Of a stretch of 42,424 bases of DNA, positions 34,623 through 42,424 are shown piece by piece (the stretch's first letter is position 1; each line of letters starts with the position of its first letter). The notes under the pieces are model-generated. The model made no database searches and was not told the origin of the DNA. It worked only from the letters and a program-made list of their open reading frames with translations. The stretch is from positions 1-42,424 of the forward strand of contig JAGWQH010000039.1 in NCBI GenBank assembly GCA_028870115.1, read 5' to 3'. Both the position numbers and the translations under genes were made by a program. The stretch comes from Candidatus Methylomirabilota bacterium (lineage in GTDB: Bacteria; Methylomirabilota; Methylomirabilia; Methylomirabilales; Methylomirabilaceae).

Positions 34623-35534
34623 TTAGCGTACTCCGTGCTTCTCCAGCAGTTCAGCAACCCTGGAATGCCCGTTCGAGGATGTATACATCAAGGCTGTCAC
34701 ACCATCATGATCTCTTACGTTCACATCGGCGCCGTGATGGAGCAACAGCTCTGCAACCTTAACATGGCCATTCGCAGAGGCCCGTATCAGGGCGGTCCCG
34801 CCATCACTCGCCTTGGCGTTTACGTCGGCGCCGTGATAGAGCAGGACCTCAGCAACCCCGGCGTGCCCATTTAAAGAAGCCCGTATCAGAGCGGTCCCGC
34901 CATCATCAGGCCTGGCGTTCACATCGGCGCCGTGATGGAGCAGCACCTCCGCAACCTCGGTATGGCCATTCCACGCCGCCCGCACCAGGGCGGTCCCGCC
35001 ATTAAGGTCTCTCACATCCATATCCGCGCCACCACGCAGCAGCACCTCCGCAACCTTGGCATGGCCATTCCACGCCGCCCGCACCAGGGCGGTCCAGCCC
35101 CATTTATCTTTCGCGTTCATATCAACACCGTGATTGAGAAGCACCTGGACGGCTTCAGCATGCCCATGCCAGGCCCCTCGCATCAGGGCGGTAAAGCTGT
35201 CTTTATCATGAGCGTTCACATCGGCGCCGTGATTCAGCAGCAGCTCTGCAACCTTCGTATGCCCGCGCCAGGCCGCGCGCATCAGGGCGGTCCCGCCGTT
35301 ATTGTCTCTCTCGTTCACATCGGCGCGGTGATGGAGCAACAGCTCTGCAACCCCGAAATACCCCAAGAAGGACGCATGTATCAGAGCTGTCCAGCCGTAT
35401 TTGTCCTTCGTATTGACATTGGCGCCTTCGGCTAACAGCCTCTTGACTTTTTCGGTATCCCCGGATTTAGACGCCTCGATGAGCTGTTCACCAAGCTTCC
35501 CACTGCCCCCAAATAATGAGCTCAGCAAACCCAT
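34623..35534 (-). CDS. Ankyrin-repeat protein 2 of 5
   Basis: A 303-residue ankyrin-repeat protein that starts MGLLSSLFGGSGKLGEQLIE. About eight repeats follow, with insert variations such as HHGADVNARPDDG and RGGADMDVRDLNG. No enzymatic domain is present. AGGAGATGAT precedes the ATG. The stop is 21 nt before the next ankyrin gene (33696-34601), so the two are co-transcribed. Overall similarity to its neighbours is high throughout, consistent with whole-gene tandem duplication followed by divergence of the repeat surfaces. Confidence 0.9.
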   Translation of the reverse strand: MGLLSSLFGGSGKLGEQLIEASKSGDTEKVKRLLAEGANVNTKDKYGWTALIHASFLGYFGVAELLLHHRADVNERDNNGGTALMRAAWRGHTKVAELLLNHGADVNAHDKDSFTALMRGAWHGHAEAVQVLLNHGVDMNAKDKWGWTALVRAAWNGHAKVAEVLLRGGADMDVRDLNGGTALVRAAWNGHTEVAEVLLHHGADVNARPDDGGTALIRASLNGHAGVAEVLLYHGADVNAKASDGGTALIRASANGHVKVAELLLHHGADVNVRDHDGVTALMYTSSNGHSRVAELLEKHGVR

Positions 35535-35567
35535 ATCATCTCCTTCTCATGCGTGGGACCAGGCATC

Positions 35568-36386
35568 TTATTTTGTGAGCGCGTTATGCCTTTCCAGCAG
35601 TTCAGCAATCTTAGAAGTCTTATTGCGCGATGCATACATCCAGGCCGTCCCCTCCATATTATCCTTCGCGTTGACATCGGCACCTTTATTGAGCAGCAGC
35701 TCTGCCACCCTGGCGTGCCCATGCCAGGCCGCTCGTATCAGGGCGGTCCCTCGATTGTTGTCCCTCGCGTTCACATCCGCGCCGTGATTGAGCAGCAATC
35801 CCACTACTCCTGCATGCCCATGCCACGCCGCACGTATCAAGGCGGTCGCGCCATCCCTCGCCTTCGCATCCACATCAACACCTTTGGTAAGCAGCAACCC
35901 TACAACCGCGCCATGCCCTTTCTCCGCCGCCCGTATCAGGGCCGTAACGCCATTCGCAGCCTGCGCGTTCACATCGGCACCCTGAGCAAGCAGCAGCTCC
36001 GCAACCTTACCGTGTCCGTGCCAGGCAGCGTGAATCAGAGCTGTCCAGCCGTCATTATCTTTCACATTCATATCAGCGCCTTTCGCGAGCAGCAGCCCCA
36101 CAACCCCGGCATGCCCATGCTCGGACGCATGCATCAGTGCGGTCGTACCATCGCCGGCCTTCGCGTTGACGTTGGCGCCTTTGGTGAGCAGCAGTTCGGC
36201 AACCCCCGTATGCCCATGCCCGGCCGCATGCATCAGCGCGGTCGTACCATCTCTGTTGCCCGCGTTCACGCCGGCGCCTTCAGCGAGCAGGCGCTTGACC
36301 TTTTCGATGTCGCCGGACTTGGACGCCTCAGTGAGCCGTTTCCCCAGCTTATCTTCGGCTTCAAAAAATGAGCTGAAAAATCCCAT
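35568..36386 (-). CDS. Ankyrin-repeat protein 3 of 5
   Basis: A 272-residue ankyrin-repeat protein with one repeat fewer than the other four. It starts MGFFSSFFEAEDKLGKRLTE, replacing the usual GGSGK linker with a charged one. The longer frame to 36401 is rejected because AGGAGG lies four bases before the ATG at 36386. It appears to be the first gene of the downstream sub-operon: the gap to the gene above it (186 nt) is far larger than the 21-33 nt within each group, so a separate promoter is expected, though no clear one was seen. Confidence 0.9.
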   Translation of the reverse strand: MGFFSSFFEAEDKLGKRLTEASKSGDIEKVKRLLAEGAGVNAGNRDGTTALMHAAGHGHTGVAELLLTKGANVNAKAGDGTTALMHASEHGHAGVVGLLLAKGADMNVKDNDGWTALIHAAWHGHGKVAELLLAQGADVNAQAANGVTALIRAAEKGHGAVVGLLLTKGVDVDAKARDGATALIRAAWHGHAGVVGLLLNHGADVNARDNNRGTALIRAAWHGHARVAELLLNKGADVNAKDNMEGTAWMYASRNKTSKIAELLERHNALTK

Positions 36387-36572
36387 ACAACCTCCTCTCA
36401 ACCCTCCAGCCCTTCCGTCCAGTCCGGCAAGCAGCCACTGTCGAACCCCCGCCAGGATGCCGGATTTGAGCCGGCCGTTCTAAATTTCGAGACCTTACAG
36501 CACGAGCCTGTACGAGTCACGTACATGGCCCAATTGAGACATTACCATGAGCGGTACCGGCAGAGCTTGGTC

Positions 36573-37484
36573 TCAGCGCGCCGTGTGGCCTTCCAGCAGG
36601 TCAACAATATTCTGATGCCCATTTCCAGACGCATAGTATGCGGCTGTACCACCTTTACTGTCCCTGGCCTTGGCATCGGCGCCGTTATTGACCAACAGCT
36701 CCACAACCTTGATGCGCCCATACCACGCGGCATGCATCATGGCCGTACTGCCGTCTTTCGCCTGCGCGTTGGCATCGGCGCCGCGATCGATCAGTAGCTT
36801 GACGATCCCGAATTGCCCTTCTGCAGCCGTGCGCATCAACGCTGTCCAGCCCTGTCTGTCTTGTGTGTTAATATTGGCGCCTCGATCGAGCAGCAGCTTG
36901 ACGATCTCAGAATGACCCTTCCCGGACGCGGTAATCAGGGCTGTTCCGCCGTCTTTCGCCTGCGCGTTCACATCGGCGCCGCGATCGAGCAACAGCTTGA
37001 CGATTTCAAATTGTCCTTCCGCGGACGCGATGATCAGGGCTGTACTGCCGTTGCTCGCTCTGGCCTCCATATCGGCATCCTTATTGAGCAGCAGCCGTAC
37101 AAACTCGGCATGCCCCTTGTCGGACGCATACATCAGGGCCGTCCAGCTATGTTGATCGCTCACATTCACATCAGCACTCTTATGAAGCAGCCGCTCTGCA
37201 ACTCCCGCATGCCCGTGCCACGAGGCATGCATTAAGGCTGTCCAGCCATTGTTGTCTCTCACATTCACATCGGCATCTCGATTGAGCAACAGCTCTACAA
37301 CCCCGGTATGCCCATGCCGAGAGGCATGCATTAAGGCTGTCCATTCCTCCCTATCTCTCGCGTTCACATCGGCGCCTTCGGCCAATAAGCTCTTGACTTT
37401 TCCGGTATCTCCGGATTCAGACGCCTCGATAAGCTGTCCACCAACCTTCCCGCTACCCCCAAATATTGAGCCCAGGAAACCCAT
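36573..37484 (-). CDS. Ankyrin-repeat protein 4 of 5
   Basis: A 303-residue ankyrin-repeat protein starting MGFLGSIFGGSGKVGGQLIE, nearly the same N-terminus as the first gene of the cluster. Its repeats differ more in composition: several have EIVKLLLDRGADVNAQAKDG and ADMEARASNGSTALIIASAE, so its binding surface may differ. GGAGGATAC precedes the ATG. It follows the fifth ankyrin gene by 21 nt and is probably co-transcribed with it. Confidence 0.9.
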   Translation of the reverse strand: MGFLGSIFGGSGKVGGQLIEASESGDTGKVKSLLAEGADVNARDREEWTALMHASRHGHTGVVELLLNRDADVNVRDNNGWTALMHASWHGHAGVAERLLHKSADVNVSDQHSWTALMYASDKGHAEFVRLLLNKDADMEARASNGSTALIIASAEGQFEIVKLLLDRGADVNAQAKDGGTALITASGKGHSEIVKLLLDRGANINTQDRQGWTALMRTAAEGQFGIVKLLIDRGADANAQAKDGSTAMMHAAWYGRIKVVELLVNNGADAKARDSKGGTAAYYASGNGHQNIVDLLEGHTAR

Positions 37485-37505
37485 GTATCCTCCTTCGTCT
37501 TGTTC

Positions 37506-38417
37506 TTAGCGCGCCCCGTGCTTCTCCAGCAGTTCAGCTACCTTGGAATGTCCACTCGAAGACGCATGCATCCTGGCCGTCTGGCGATCATGATCCTTCA
37601 CGTTCATATCAGCGCCTCGATTGAGCAGCATCCCTACAATCCTGGCACGCCCTCTCTCAGCCGCATAGATCAGGGCCGTACCGTCCTTGTTGTCTTTCGC
37701 GTTCGCATCAGCACCATGCTTAAGCAGCAGCTCTACCACCCCGGAATGCCCTCTCCACGCCGCGCGGATCAGGGCAGTCGCGCCACTATGATCATTCGCA
37801 TTCACGTCAGCGCCGTACTTGCGCAGCAGTTCTACCGCCCCGGCATGTCCATTCCACGCCGCACGCATCAGGGCAGTCCAGCCGTCTTTATCCTTTGCGT
37901 TCACGTCGGCGCCGTGCTTGTGCAGCAGTTCTACCACTCCGGAACGCCCGTGCCCGGCGGCATGCATCAGAACCGTCCAGCCGTCTTTATCCTTTGCGTT
38001 CACGTCGGCGCCGTGCTTGAGCAGCCGCTCTACGATCTCGGAGTGCCCATGCCCGGCGGCATGCATCAGAACTGTCCAGCCGTTATGATCCTTCGCGTTC
38101 ACGTCGGCGCCATGCTTGAGCAGCCATTCTACGACGTCGGCATGCCCTTTCCAGGCCGCACGCATCAGGGCGGTCCAGCCGTTATGATCCTTCGCGTTCA
38201 CGTCGGCGCCATGCTTGAGCAGCAGTTCTGCAATCTTGGAACGCCCATGCCAGATCGCATGCATCAAGGCGGTCCAGCCATGTTTATCGCCCGCGTTTAT
38301 GTCAGCGCCTTCAGCTAACAGGCTCTTGACTTTTTCGGTTGTTCCAGCCTTAGATGCTTCAATGAGTTTTTTACCAACCTTCCCGCGGCCTTCAAATAAT
38401 GCGCTAAAAAAACCCAT
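37506..38417 (-). CDS. Ankyrin-repeat protein 5 of 5
   Basis: A 303-residue ankyrin-repeat protein starting MGFFSALFEGRGKVGKKLIE, the most upstream of the cluster. Its central repeats are very regular (KHGADVNAKDKDGWTVLMHA repeated with few changes), close to an idealised ankyrin consensus. The frame opens at 38438, but AAGGGGGGG lies four bases before the ATG at 38417. The upstream gap to the MFS gene is 116 nt. All five proteins lack cysteines of interest, signal peptides or catalytic domains; they may act as adaptors. Confidence 0.9.
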   Translation of the reverse strand: MGFFSALFEGRGKVGKKLIEASKAGTTEKVKSLLAEGADINAGDKHGWTALMHAIWHGRSKIAELLLKHGADVNAKDHNGWTALMRAAWKGHADVVEWLLKHGADVNAKDHNGWTVLMHAAGHGHSEIVERLLKHGADVNAKDKDGWTVLMHAAGHGRSGVVELLHKHGADVNAKDKDGWTALMRAAWNGHAGAVELLRKYGADVNANDHSGATALIRAAWRGHSGVVELLLKHGADANAKDNKDGTALIYAAERGRARIVGMLLNRGADMNVKDHDRQTARMHASSSGHSKVAELLEKHGAR

Positions 38418-38533
38418 ATAGCCCCCCCCTTTTTTCACATCTTATATCTGCCCGTCTATCGGACCGCTGAGGAGATCCGGCGTAATCGCTATCTCTACCG
38501 CCGACATGGGCATCGAGTCATGATGACGTTCGT

Positions 38534-39778
38534 CTACGCTTCCGAAGCTGTAGGCGACCGCAATATGTGAGCTCTATGTCGAACACACAATAATACAAGA
38601 AACGTCGTCATCGCAATTGCCGAAGCTAAGAGGTAGATCAGCCGATAGCCGAACTGCTCTGCGATAATTCCGAATATAAACGACGCAAGCGCATGACCCA
38701 GCAACATCGCAGTGCTGAACGCGCCGATGGATCGTCCACGCCCTTCCGAGTCCGCCAAGTCAATTGTGTAGGCGCTCAGGGCCGGAAAAAGCAAGCCATG
38801 CGCCATTCCGGTAAGCGTCCCGACCAACAGCAGACCAATCAGAGAGCCGAGCCAGACAAGACCCAGGGTGCCCGATCCCATGAGCAGCAGGGCAGGAAGA
38901 ATGACGCGCTGACGCCCCCATCGGTCAGATAGTCTACCACACGCCAACCGGATGCCGATCGCAGCGACGCTGTACGCAATATAGAATCCACCGATGTGCG
39001 ATAACCCAGCCTGTGTCGCGTAGGTCGGCAGGAATACAAACACCGTCCCGGAGGCCAAACCGAACACTAGGGAGAGGAGAATCGGCGGGAGGATACGCAC
39101 CGAGGGGATCAAGAAAACGAGGCCTGAGGAGACAGATTCGCGGGGCGTCGATGAGAGGTTACGAAACGTAAGGCTGGCTAGAAGGCAGGCGGCTGCGGCG
39201 ACAGCAGCAGTCAAGAAAAATACCGAATACCCCGCACGATGGATCACTTGCTCCCCGAGAGCGGGGGAGAGCGCAATCGTGATAAGTCCGGAGATCCCGA
39301 AAAGGCCCACCGCCTCCCCGCGACGGCTCGACGGAACGATATCAGCCACCAGCGTCAGATTTGCAATATAGAAGGTCGAGTACGCCATACCCTGCAGGAT
39401 GCGAAAGAGAACGAACCGCGCATCCATGTGGGTCGAGAACGCAAAGCCGACCGCGGCCAGCATCCCCAATGTCGATCCCAGCAGCAGAAATCGCTTGCGC
39501 TCGAAACGGTCAATAAGGGCTCCGGCTAGTGGTTGCCCAAGAATGGCCGCAAGGCTGTAGCTTCCCATGACCCAACCGATCTGCGACTCGGTCCCGCCAA
39601 GCGTCTTGATGTAAAGGGGAAGCAGGCTGAAGGCATTGAGGCTCGCGAAAAAGAAAAAATTGGAGAGGCAGGCGATAAAGAAGTTGAGGCTGGAAATCGT
39701 ATCGTCGACAGAGCCATCCCGCTCCTGACGAGCCCGGTTTGACAACATTACGAGTTGACTCTTACCTGATCGATCCAT
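38534..39778 (-). CDS. Major facilitator superfamily transporter
   Basis: A 414-residue MFS permease with twelve predicted transmembrane segments in two halves. The loop 2-3 motif A is GALIDRFERKRFLLLG, echoed in the second half by ACGRLSDRWGRQRVILP. It is a secondary transporter, most like the drug/metabolite efflux type, but the substrate cannot be told from sequence. A 45-nt leader separates the ATG at 39778 from a good promoter that contains a palindrome, so local control is possible; an internal ATG at 39748 is a less likely start. Confidence 0.88.
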   Translation of the reverse strand: MDRSGKSQLVMLSNRARQERDGSVDDTISSLNFFIACLSNFFFFASLNAFSLLPLYIKTLGGTESQIGWVMGSYSLAAILGQPLAGALIDRFERKRFLLLGSTLGMLAAVGFAFSTHMDARFVLFRILQGMAYSTFYIANLTLVADIVPSSRRGEAVGLFGISGLITIALSPALGEQVIHRAGYSVFFLTAAVAAAACLLASLTFRNLSSTPRESVSSGLVFLIPSVRILPPILLSLVFGLASGTVFVFLPTYATQAGLSHIGGFYIAYSVAAIGIRLACGRLSDRWGRQRVILPALLLMGSGTLGLVWLGSLIGLLLVGTLTGMAHGLLFPALSAYTIDLADSEGRGRSIGAFSTAMLLGHALASFIFGIIAEQFGYRLIYLLASAIAMTTFLVLLCVRHRAHILRSPTASEA

Positions 39779-39822
39779 CTGCGTACAGTCAGCCCCCTAT
39801 CTTTCTCCTTGTGTAGTATTGA

Positions 39823-39850
39823 AATATATCGTATACATACGTCCAGTCAA
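39823..39850 (-). promoter_or_regulatory. MFS-gene promoter with palindromic operator candidate
   Basis: TTGACT (39845-39850), a 16-nt spacer and TATATT (39823-39828) on the minus strand. The spacer contains CGTATACATACG (39830-39841), arms CGTAT/ATACG with two central bases. A bound repressor there would block RNA polymerase. No regulator gene is adjacent except the small Lrp/AsnC-type protein on the other strand. Confidence 0.5.
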
Positions 39851-39938
39851 GATCGTTCGCCTGCCAGATTGAGCCACTGACCAAAGCATGATGGTAGCCA
39901 GAGGCTCTTGGCCAATTACCCACAAGGAGGGATGCGCG

Positions 39939-40169
39939 ATGACAACCACTGCGTACGTCCTGATCGAAGGTGCATCGGATCAGACGGCCAACATCGTAAA
40001 AGCGTTACAGAAAATAAAGGGGGTAAAGTCGGCTCATGCCGTGACCGGACCCTACGACGTCATCGCGTGCGTTGAGGCAACCGATGTCGGTACAGTTGGG
40101 ACAGTTGTCCTCTCGAAGATCCGCACCTTGAAGGGCGTCATGCGAACAGTGACCTGCGTCGCCGTCTAG
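39939..40169 (+). CDS. Stand-alone Lrp/AsnC ligand-binding (RAM) domain protein
   Basis: A 76-residue protein consisting only of the Lrp/AsnC effector-binding domain: MTTTAYVLIEGASDQTANIV, then VKSAHAVTGPYDVIACVEA, then KGVMRTVTCVAV. There is no DNA-binding helix-turn-helix. Such single-domain proteins form ring-shaped oligomers and bind small molecules such as amino acids; the role is unclear. The frame opens at 39888, but AAGGAGGG lies seven to eight bases before the ATG at 39939. It is divergent from the MFS gene and convergent with pepA. Confidence 0.87.
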   Translation: MTTTAYVLIEGASDQTANIVKALQKIKGVKSAHAVTGPYDVIACVEATDVGTVGTVVLSKIRTLKGVMRTVTCVAV

Positions 40170-40257
40170 AATCCCCCCAAAGTTCAGGAGTGTGGCGGGT
40201 AGACTCATACCCTTCCCATCACTGCATTTCCATCCATTACCACCCACTACTCTTTTT

Positions 40258-41778
40258 TCAACTCTTCCCAGTCTCGTCAAAGCTCATCGCGAAATAGATC
40301 AGGGTGCGGACCATCGCTCCAGTTGCCCCCTTCACCTGATACCCGCAGTCCTTCTCGGTCTGCGAGGTTCCCGCGATGTCCAGGTGAACCCACGGAGTCT
40401 TCCCGACAAAGTTGGCCAGGAGCTTCGCGCCCGTAATCGGCCCGGCCTTTCTGCCGCCGATATTCTTCATATCCGCGCAGTCGCTCTTGATCTGTTCACC
40501 GTACTCGTCATCCATGGGCAGTTCCCAGATCTTCTCGCTGGCCGCCTCGCTGGCCTGCTTCACCCGCTGCATCAGTTCCGGGTTATTGGTAAACGCACCG
40601 GTTCGAACCGACCCGAGAGCGATAACGCACGCCCCCGTCAATGTCGCCACATCAACGAGATGGGTAATGCCCCTGTCGCAGGCGTAGCACAAGGCATCAG
40701 CCAGGATCAGTCGCCCCTCGGCGTCGGTGTTGATCACCTCGATTGTTTTGCCATTCATGGCCTTGACGATATCCCCAGGGCGCTGGGCTGTTCCGCTGGG
40801 CAGGTTCTCGGTCGCCGGCACGATGGCTGTCGCATCCACCGGCAGCTTCAACTCCGCAATCCCCTTGATCGCTGCGAGGACCACCGCCCCGCCGGCCATA
40901 TCGCCCTTCATCGCCTCCATCCCCTCGCTCGGCTTGATTGAGATTCCTCCGGAATCGAATGTGAGCCCTTTGCCCACCAGACCGAGGCGTGGACCGGTCC
41001 CTTTTCCTTTCTTCCCCTTGTAACTGACCTCAATCAGCTTCGGGGGCTCCTGGCTGCCCTGAGCCACTCCCAGCAGCGCCCCCATACCGAGCTTCTTCAT
41101 ATCGGCGCGGTCCAGGATTTTGATGGTGAGCCCAGACCCGCTCGCCATCGTCTTGGCCCGTACTGCCAGTTCCGAAGGGGTCAGCGTATTCGCCGGCTCA
41201 TTCACCAAGTCGCGGGCAAAGCTCACGGCCTCAGCCAGGATCCGGCCGCAACGCACCCCCTCCTGCATTGTGGAGACCTTGGCGCTGTCGCGCTCCAGCA
41301 ACGTCAGCTTTTGCACGACCTTCTCCCCGTTCTCGTCCGGTTTCTTATATTTATCAAATCGATAGAGGCCCAATAACGCTCCTTCAGTCACCGCACATGC
41401 CGCCTGGCCGGCGTCCAGCCCTCCGATACCGGCGCCGTGAACGATGGACCCCACCGTCCGCGCCCCCACCCCGCGCAAATAGCGCATCGCCTCCGCCGAG
41501 GCCGAGCGTACCCGATCTAGGGTAAACTCCTCCTGCTTGCCCAGTCCAATCACCAGAACCCGGGTTACCGGAAGCTGCCCGGTAGTATGCAGCAGGAGCC
41601 GCTCATGCAGTTTGCCTTTGAACTCCTGCCGGCGGATGGCGGCGGTGATCGACCCGCCGAGCGCTTGGTCCACTGCGCCGGTCGCCCCGCCGGGACGCTC
41701 CGCCCCCTCGAAGAGATTCACGATAAGCGTATCCCCTTTATAGGACAGCAGATCCTGTGCCTTGATCTCTACCTTCAC
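40258..41778 (-). CDS. pepA: Leucyl aminopeptidase (M17, PepA)
   Basis: A 506-residue M17 aminopeptidase that removes N-terminal residues from peptides in the cytoplasm using two metal ions. Metal and catalytic residues lie in VGKGLTFDSGGISIKPSEGM, AMKGDMAGGA and the signature NTDAEGRLILADAL. The N-terminal macro-like domain covers about residues 1-165. The start is the GTG at 41778 with AGGAG seven bases upstream rather than the ATG at 41808. It lies 187 nt downstream of the pafA stop on the same strand. Trimming of proteasome products is a plausible link. Confidence 0.94.
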   Translation of the reverse strand: MKVEIKAQDLLSYKGDTLIVNLFEGAERPGGATGAVDQALGGSITAAIRRQEFKGKLHERLLLHTTGQLPVTRVLVIGLGKQEEFTLDRVRSASAEAMRYLRGVGARTVGSIVHGAGIGGLDAGQAACAVTEGALLGLYRFDKYKKPDENGEKVVQKLTLLERDSAKVSTMQEGVRCGRILAEAVSFARDLVNEPANTLTPSELAVRAKTMASGSGLTIKILDRADMKKLGMGALLGVAQGSQEPPKLIEVSYKGKKGKGTGPRLGLVGKGLTFDSGGISIKPSEGMEAMKGDMAGGAVVLAAIKGIAELKLPVDATAIVPATENLPSGTAQRPGDIVKAMNGKTIEVINTDAEGRLILADALCYACDRGITHLVDVATLTGACVIALGSVRTGAFTNNPELMQRVKQASEAASEKIWELPMDDEYGEQIKSDCADMKNIGGRKAGPITGAKLLANFVGKTPWVHLDIAGTSQTEKDCGYQVKGATGAMVRTLIYFAMSFDETGKS

Positions 41779-41964
41779 TCGATCACTCCTTTCAAAGGCC
41801 ACACCCACCTCGATGGCGCAAAAATAGGAGGGATGGCGACTGTGCCACCCCTCTCTCTTCGCGCCACCGTCGGTACGGCTATCCTCTCAGTGATTCTCCA
41901 TCCCTCTATATCCCCATACCGGCATTCGGCGGACCGAGTCAGGGCGAGTGAAACCCGCCCCTAT

Positions 41965-42424
41965 TTACGACAAACCGATCAGCTCATCCACACGCGGATC
42001 CCAGGGCTTGAACGGATCCTTACAGAGAATGGTACGCTGATACCGATCGTTCAGCTTCAGGTAACTCCAGCCCACATCGTACGACTTATTCTTCTCATTT
42101 GCGTACTTGATAAAGTCGCTTCGCACCTTGGCCCTGGTCGTCTGCGGCGGCGTCGTCATAGCCGTCTCGATCTCATCCTCCGTAATCACTCGATCGATCA
42201 ACTCGTCCTGCAGCATGAGATAGTACAGCCCGCGGGTCCGCTTGATGTCATGATACTGCAGATCCAACATGAAGACGCGCTGGTCGTCGAAGGAGCAGCC
42301 CTTGCGGTTGATGTAGGAGGTGATGAGCCCGTGCTTGATGACCCAGTCCAGTTCGCGGTTGAGCGTCATCGGGTCCTCGGCGAGCTTGTCCAGGACATAC
42401 TGCCATTTCTCCAGCAGGTCGGCC
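41965..42424 (-). CDS. pafA: Pup-protein ligase PafA, C-terminal part, cut by window edge
   Basis: The frame is open to the right edge, giving about 152 residues that begin ADLLEKWQYVLDKLAEDPMT. The segments ELDWVIKHGLI, MLDLQYHDIKRTRGLYY, TPPQTTRAKVRSDFI and WSYLKLNDRYQRTILCKDPF match the C-terminal region of mycobacterial PafA more closely than Dop, whose tail differs. PafA attaches the small modifier Pup to lysines of proteins bound for the bacterial proteasome. The N-terminal glutamine-synthetase-like catalytic domain lies outside the window, as would any pup, prcBA, dop or mpa genes. The stop is at 41965. A short GGGCG hairpin lies directly downstream (41942-41961). Confidence 0.9.
   Translation of the reverse strand, partial: ADLLEKWQYVLDKLAEDPMTLNRELDWVIKHGLITSYINRKGCSFDDQRVFMLDLQYHDIKRTRGLYYLMLQDELIDRVITEDEIETAMTTPPQTTRAKVRSDFIKYANEKNKSYDVGWSYLKLNDRYQRTILCKDPFKPWDPRVDELIGLS

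Noticed and set aside
33696-38417. CRISPR-like periodicity
   Set aside because: The period is 99 bp, in frame, and encodes 33-residue ankyrin units; there are no short identical repeats with unique spacers.
33714-38421. Long plus-strand reading frames across the ankyrin region
   Set aside because: They are mirror frames of the 99-bp periodic minus-strand ankyrin genes and have no ribosome sites or recognisable domains.

Overview
The window looks like chromosomal DNA of a GC-rich (about 60%) Gram-negative-type bacterium. Most genes are single-copy housekeeping genes in tight operons with AGGAGG-type ribosome binding sites. A Pup-ligase (PafA) C-terminus outside a typical actinobacterial setting, GH57 glycogen enzymes, a non-discriminating-type AspRS and many degenerate insertion sequences suggest an NC10 (Methylomirabilis-like) or Nitrospirota-like genome. 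This lineage call is inference; no rRNA or tRNA gene is present to anchor it.

Layout. 1-120: tail of an IS110-type transposase. 168-2563: dnaK followed by hsp20. 2847-5787: cutA, a Zn-type CDF exporter, a RodZ-like protein and a HAD nucleotidase, the last coupled to a helicase-nuclease (5784-8759) that lies downstream of a vapBC pair (8766-9438). 9597-11961 is a decayed zone with two related small exported proteins (both damaged, each followed by a good terminator), an IS4-type transposase remnant and the 3' end of a GH57/DUF3536 gene. 12062-17334: glgB, a GH57 glucanotransferase/amylase and an MscS channel. 17456-19217: TPR protein, Smr protein and class I glutamine amidotransferase. 19408-20808: a second vapBC with an apparently leaderless, operator-containing promoter, an attC-like site and a frameshifted HNH endonuclease gene arranged like an integron cassette. 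21250-23531: thiI and two cytochrome c paralogues, with a remnant of a second thiI tail between them. 23775-28956: the operon phoH-pgpH-ybeY-dgkA-era-recO. 29254-33311: glpX-hisS-aspS. 33469-33651: a MITE-like element. 33696-38417: five paralogous ankyrin-repeat genes in a row. 38534-42424: MFS transporter, a single-domain Lrp/AsnC-type protein, pepA and the end of pafA.

How it fits together. DnaK/Hsp20 cover protein folding. PafA tagging and PepA peptide trimming lie side by side and would cover opposite ends of proteasomal turnover. GlgB plus the GH57 enzyme(s) handle storage alpha-glucan. The phoH-recO operon groups RNA/ribosome maturation (YbeY, Era, PhoH), a c-di-AMP-phosphodiesterase-type HD protein, lipid kinase and repair. 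The most unusual items are the five-gene ankyrin cluster, whose members share an MGxxxS-like N-terminus, the GlpX homologue with altered metal ligands, the cassette-like HNH/attC unit, and the duplicated thiI-tail/cytochrome c block.
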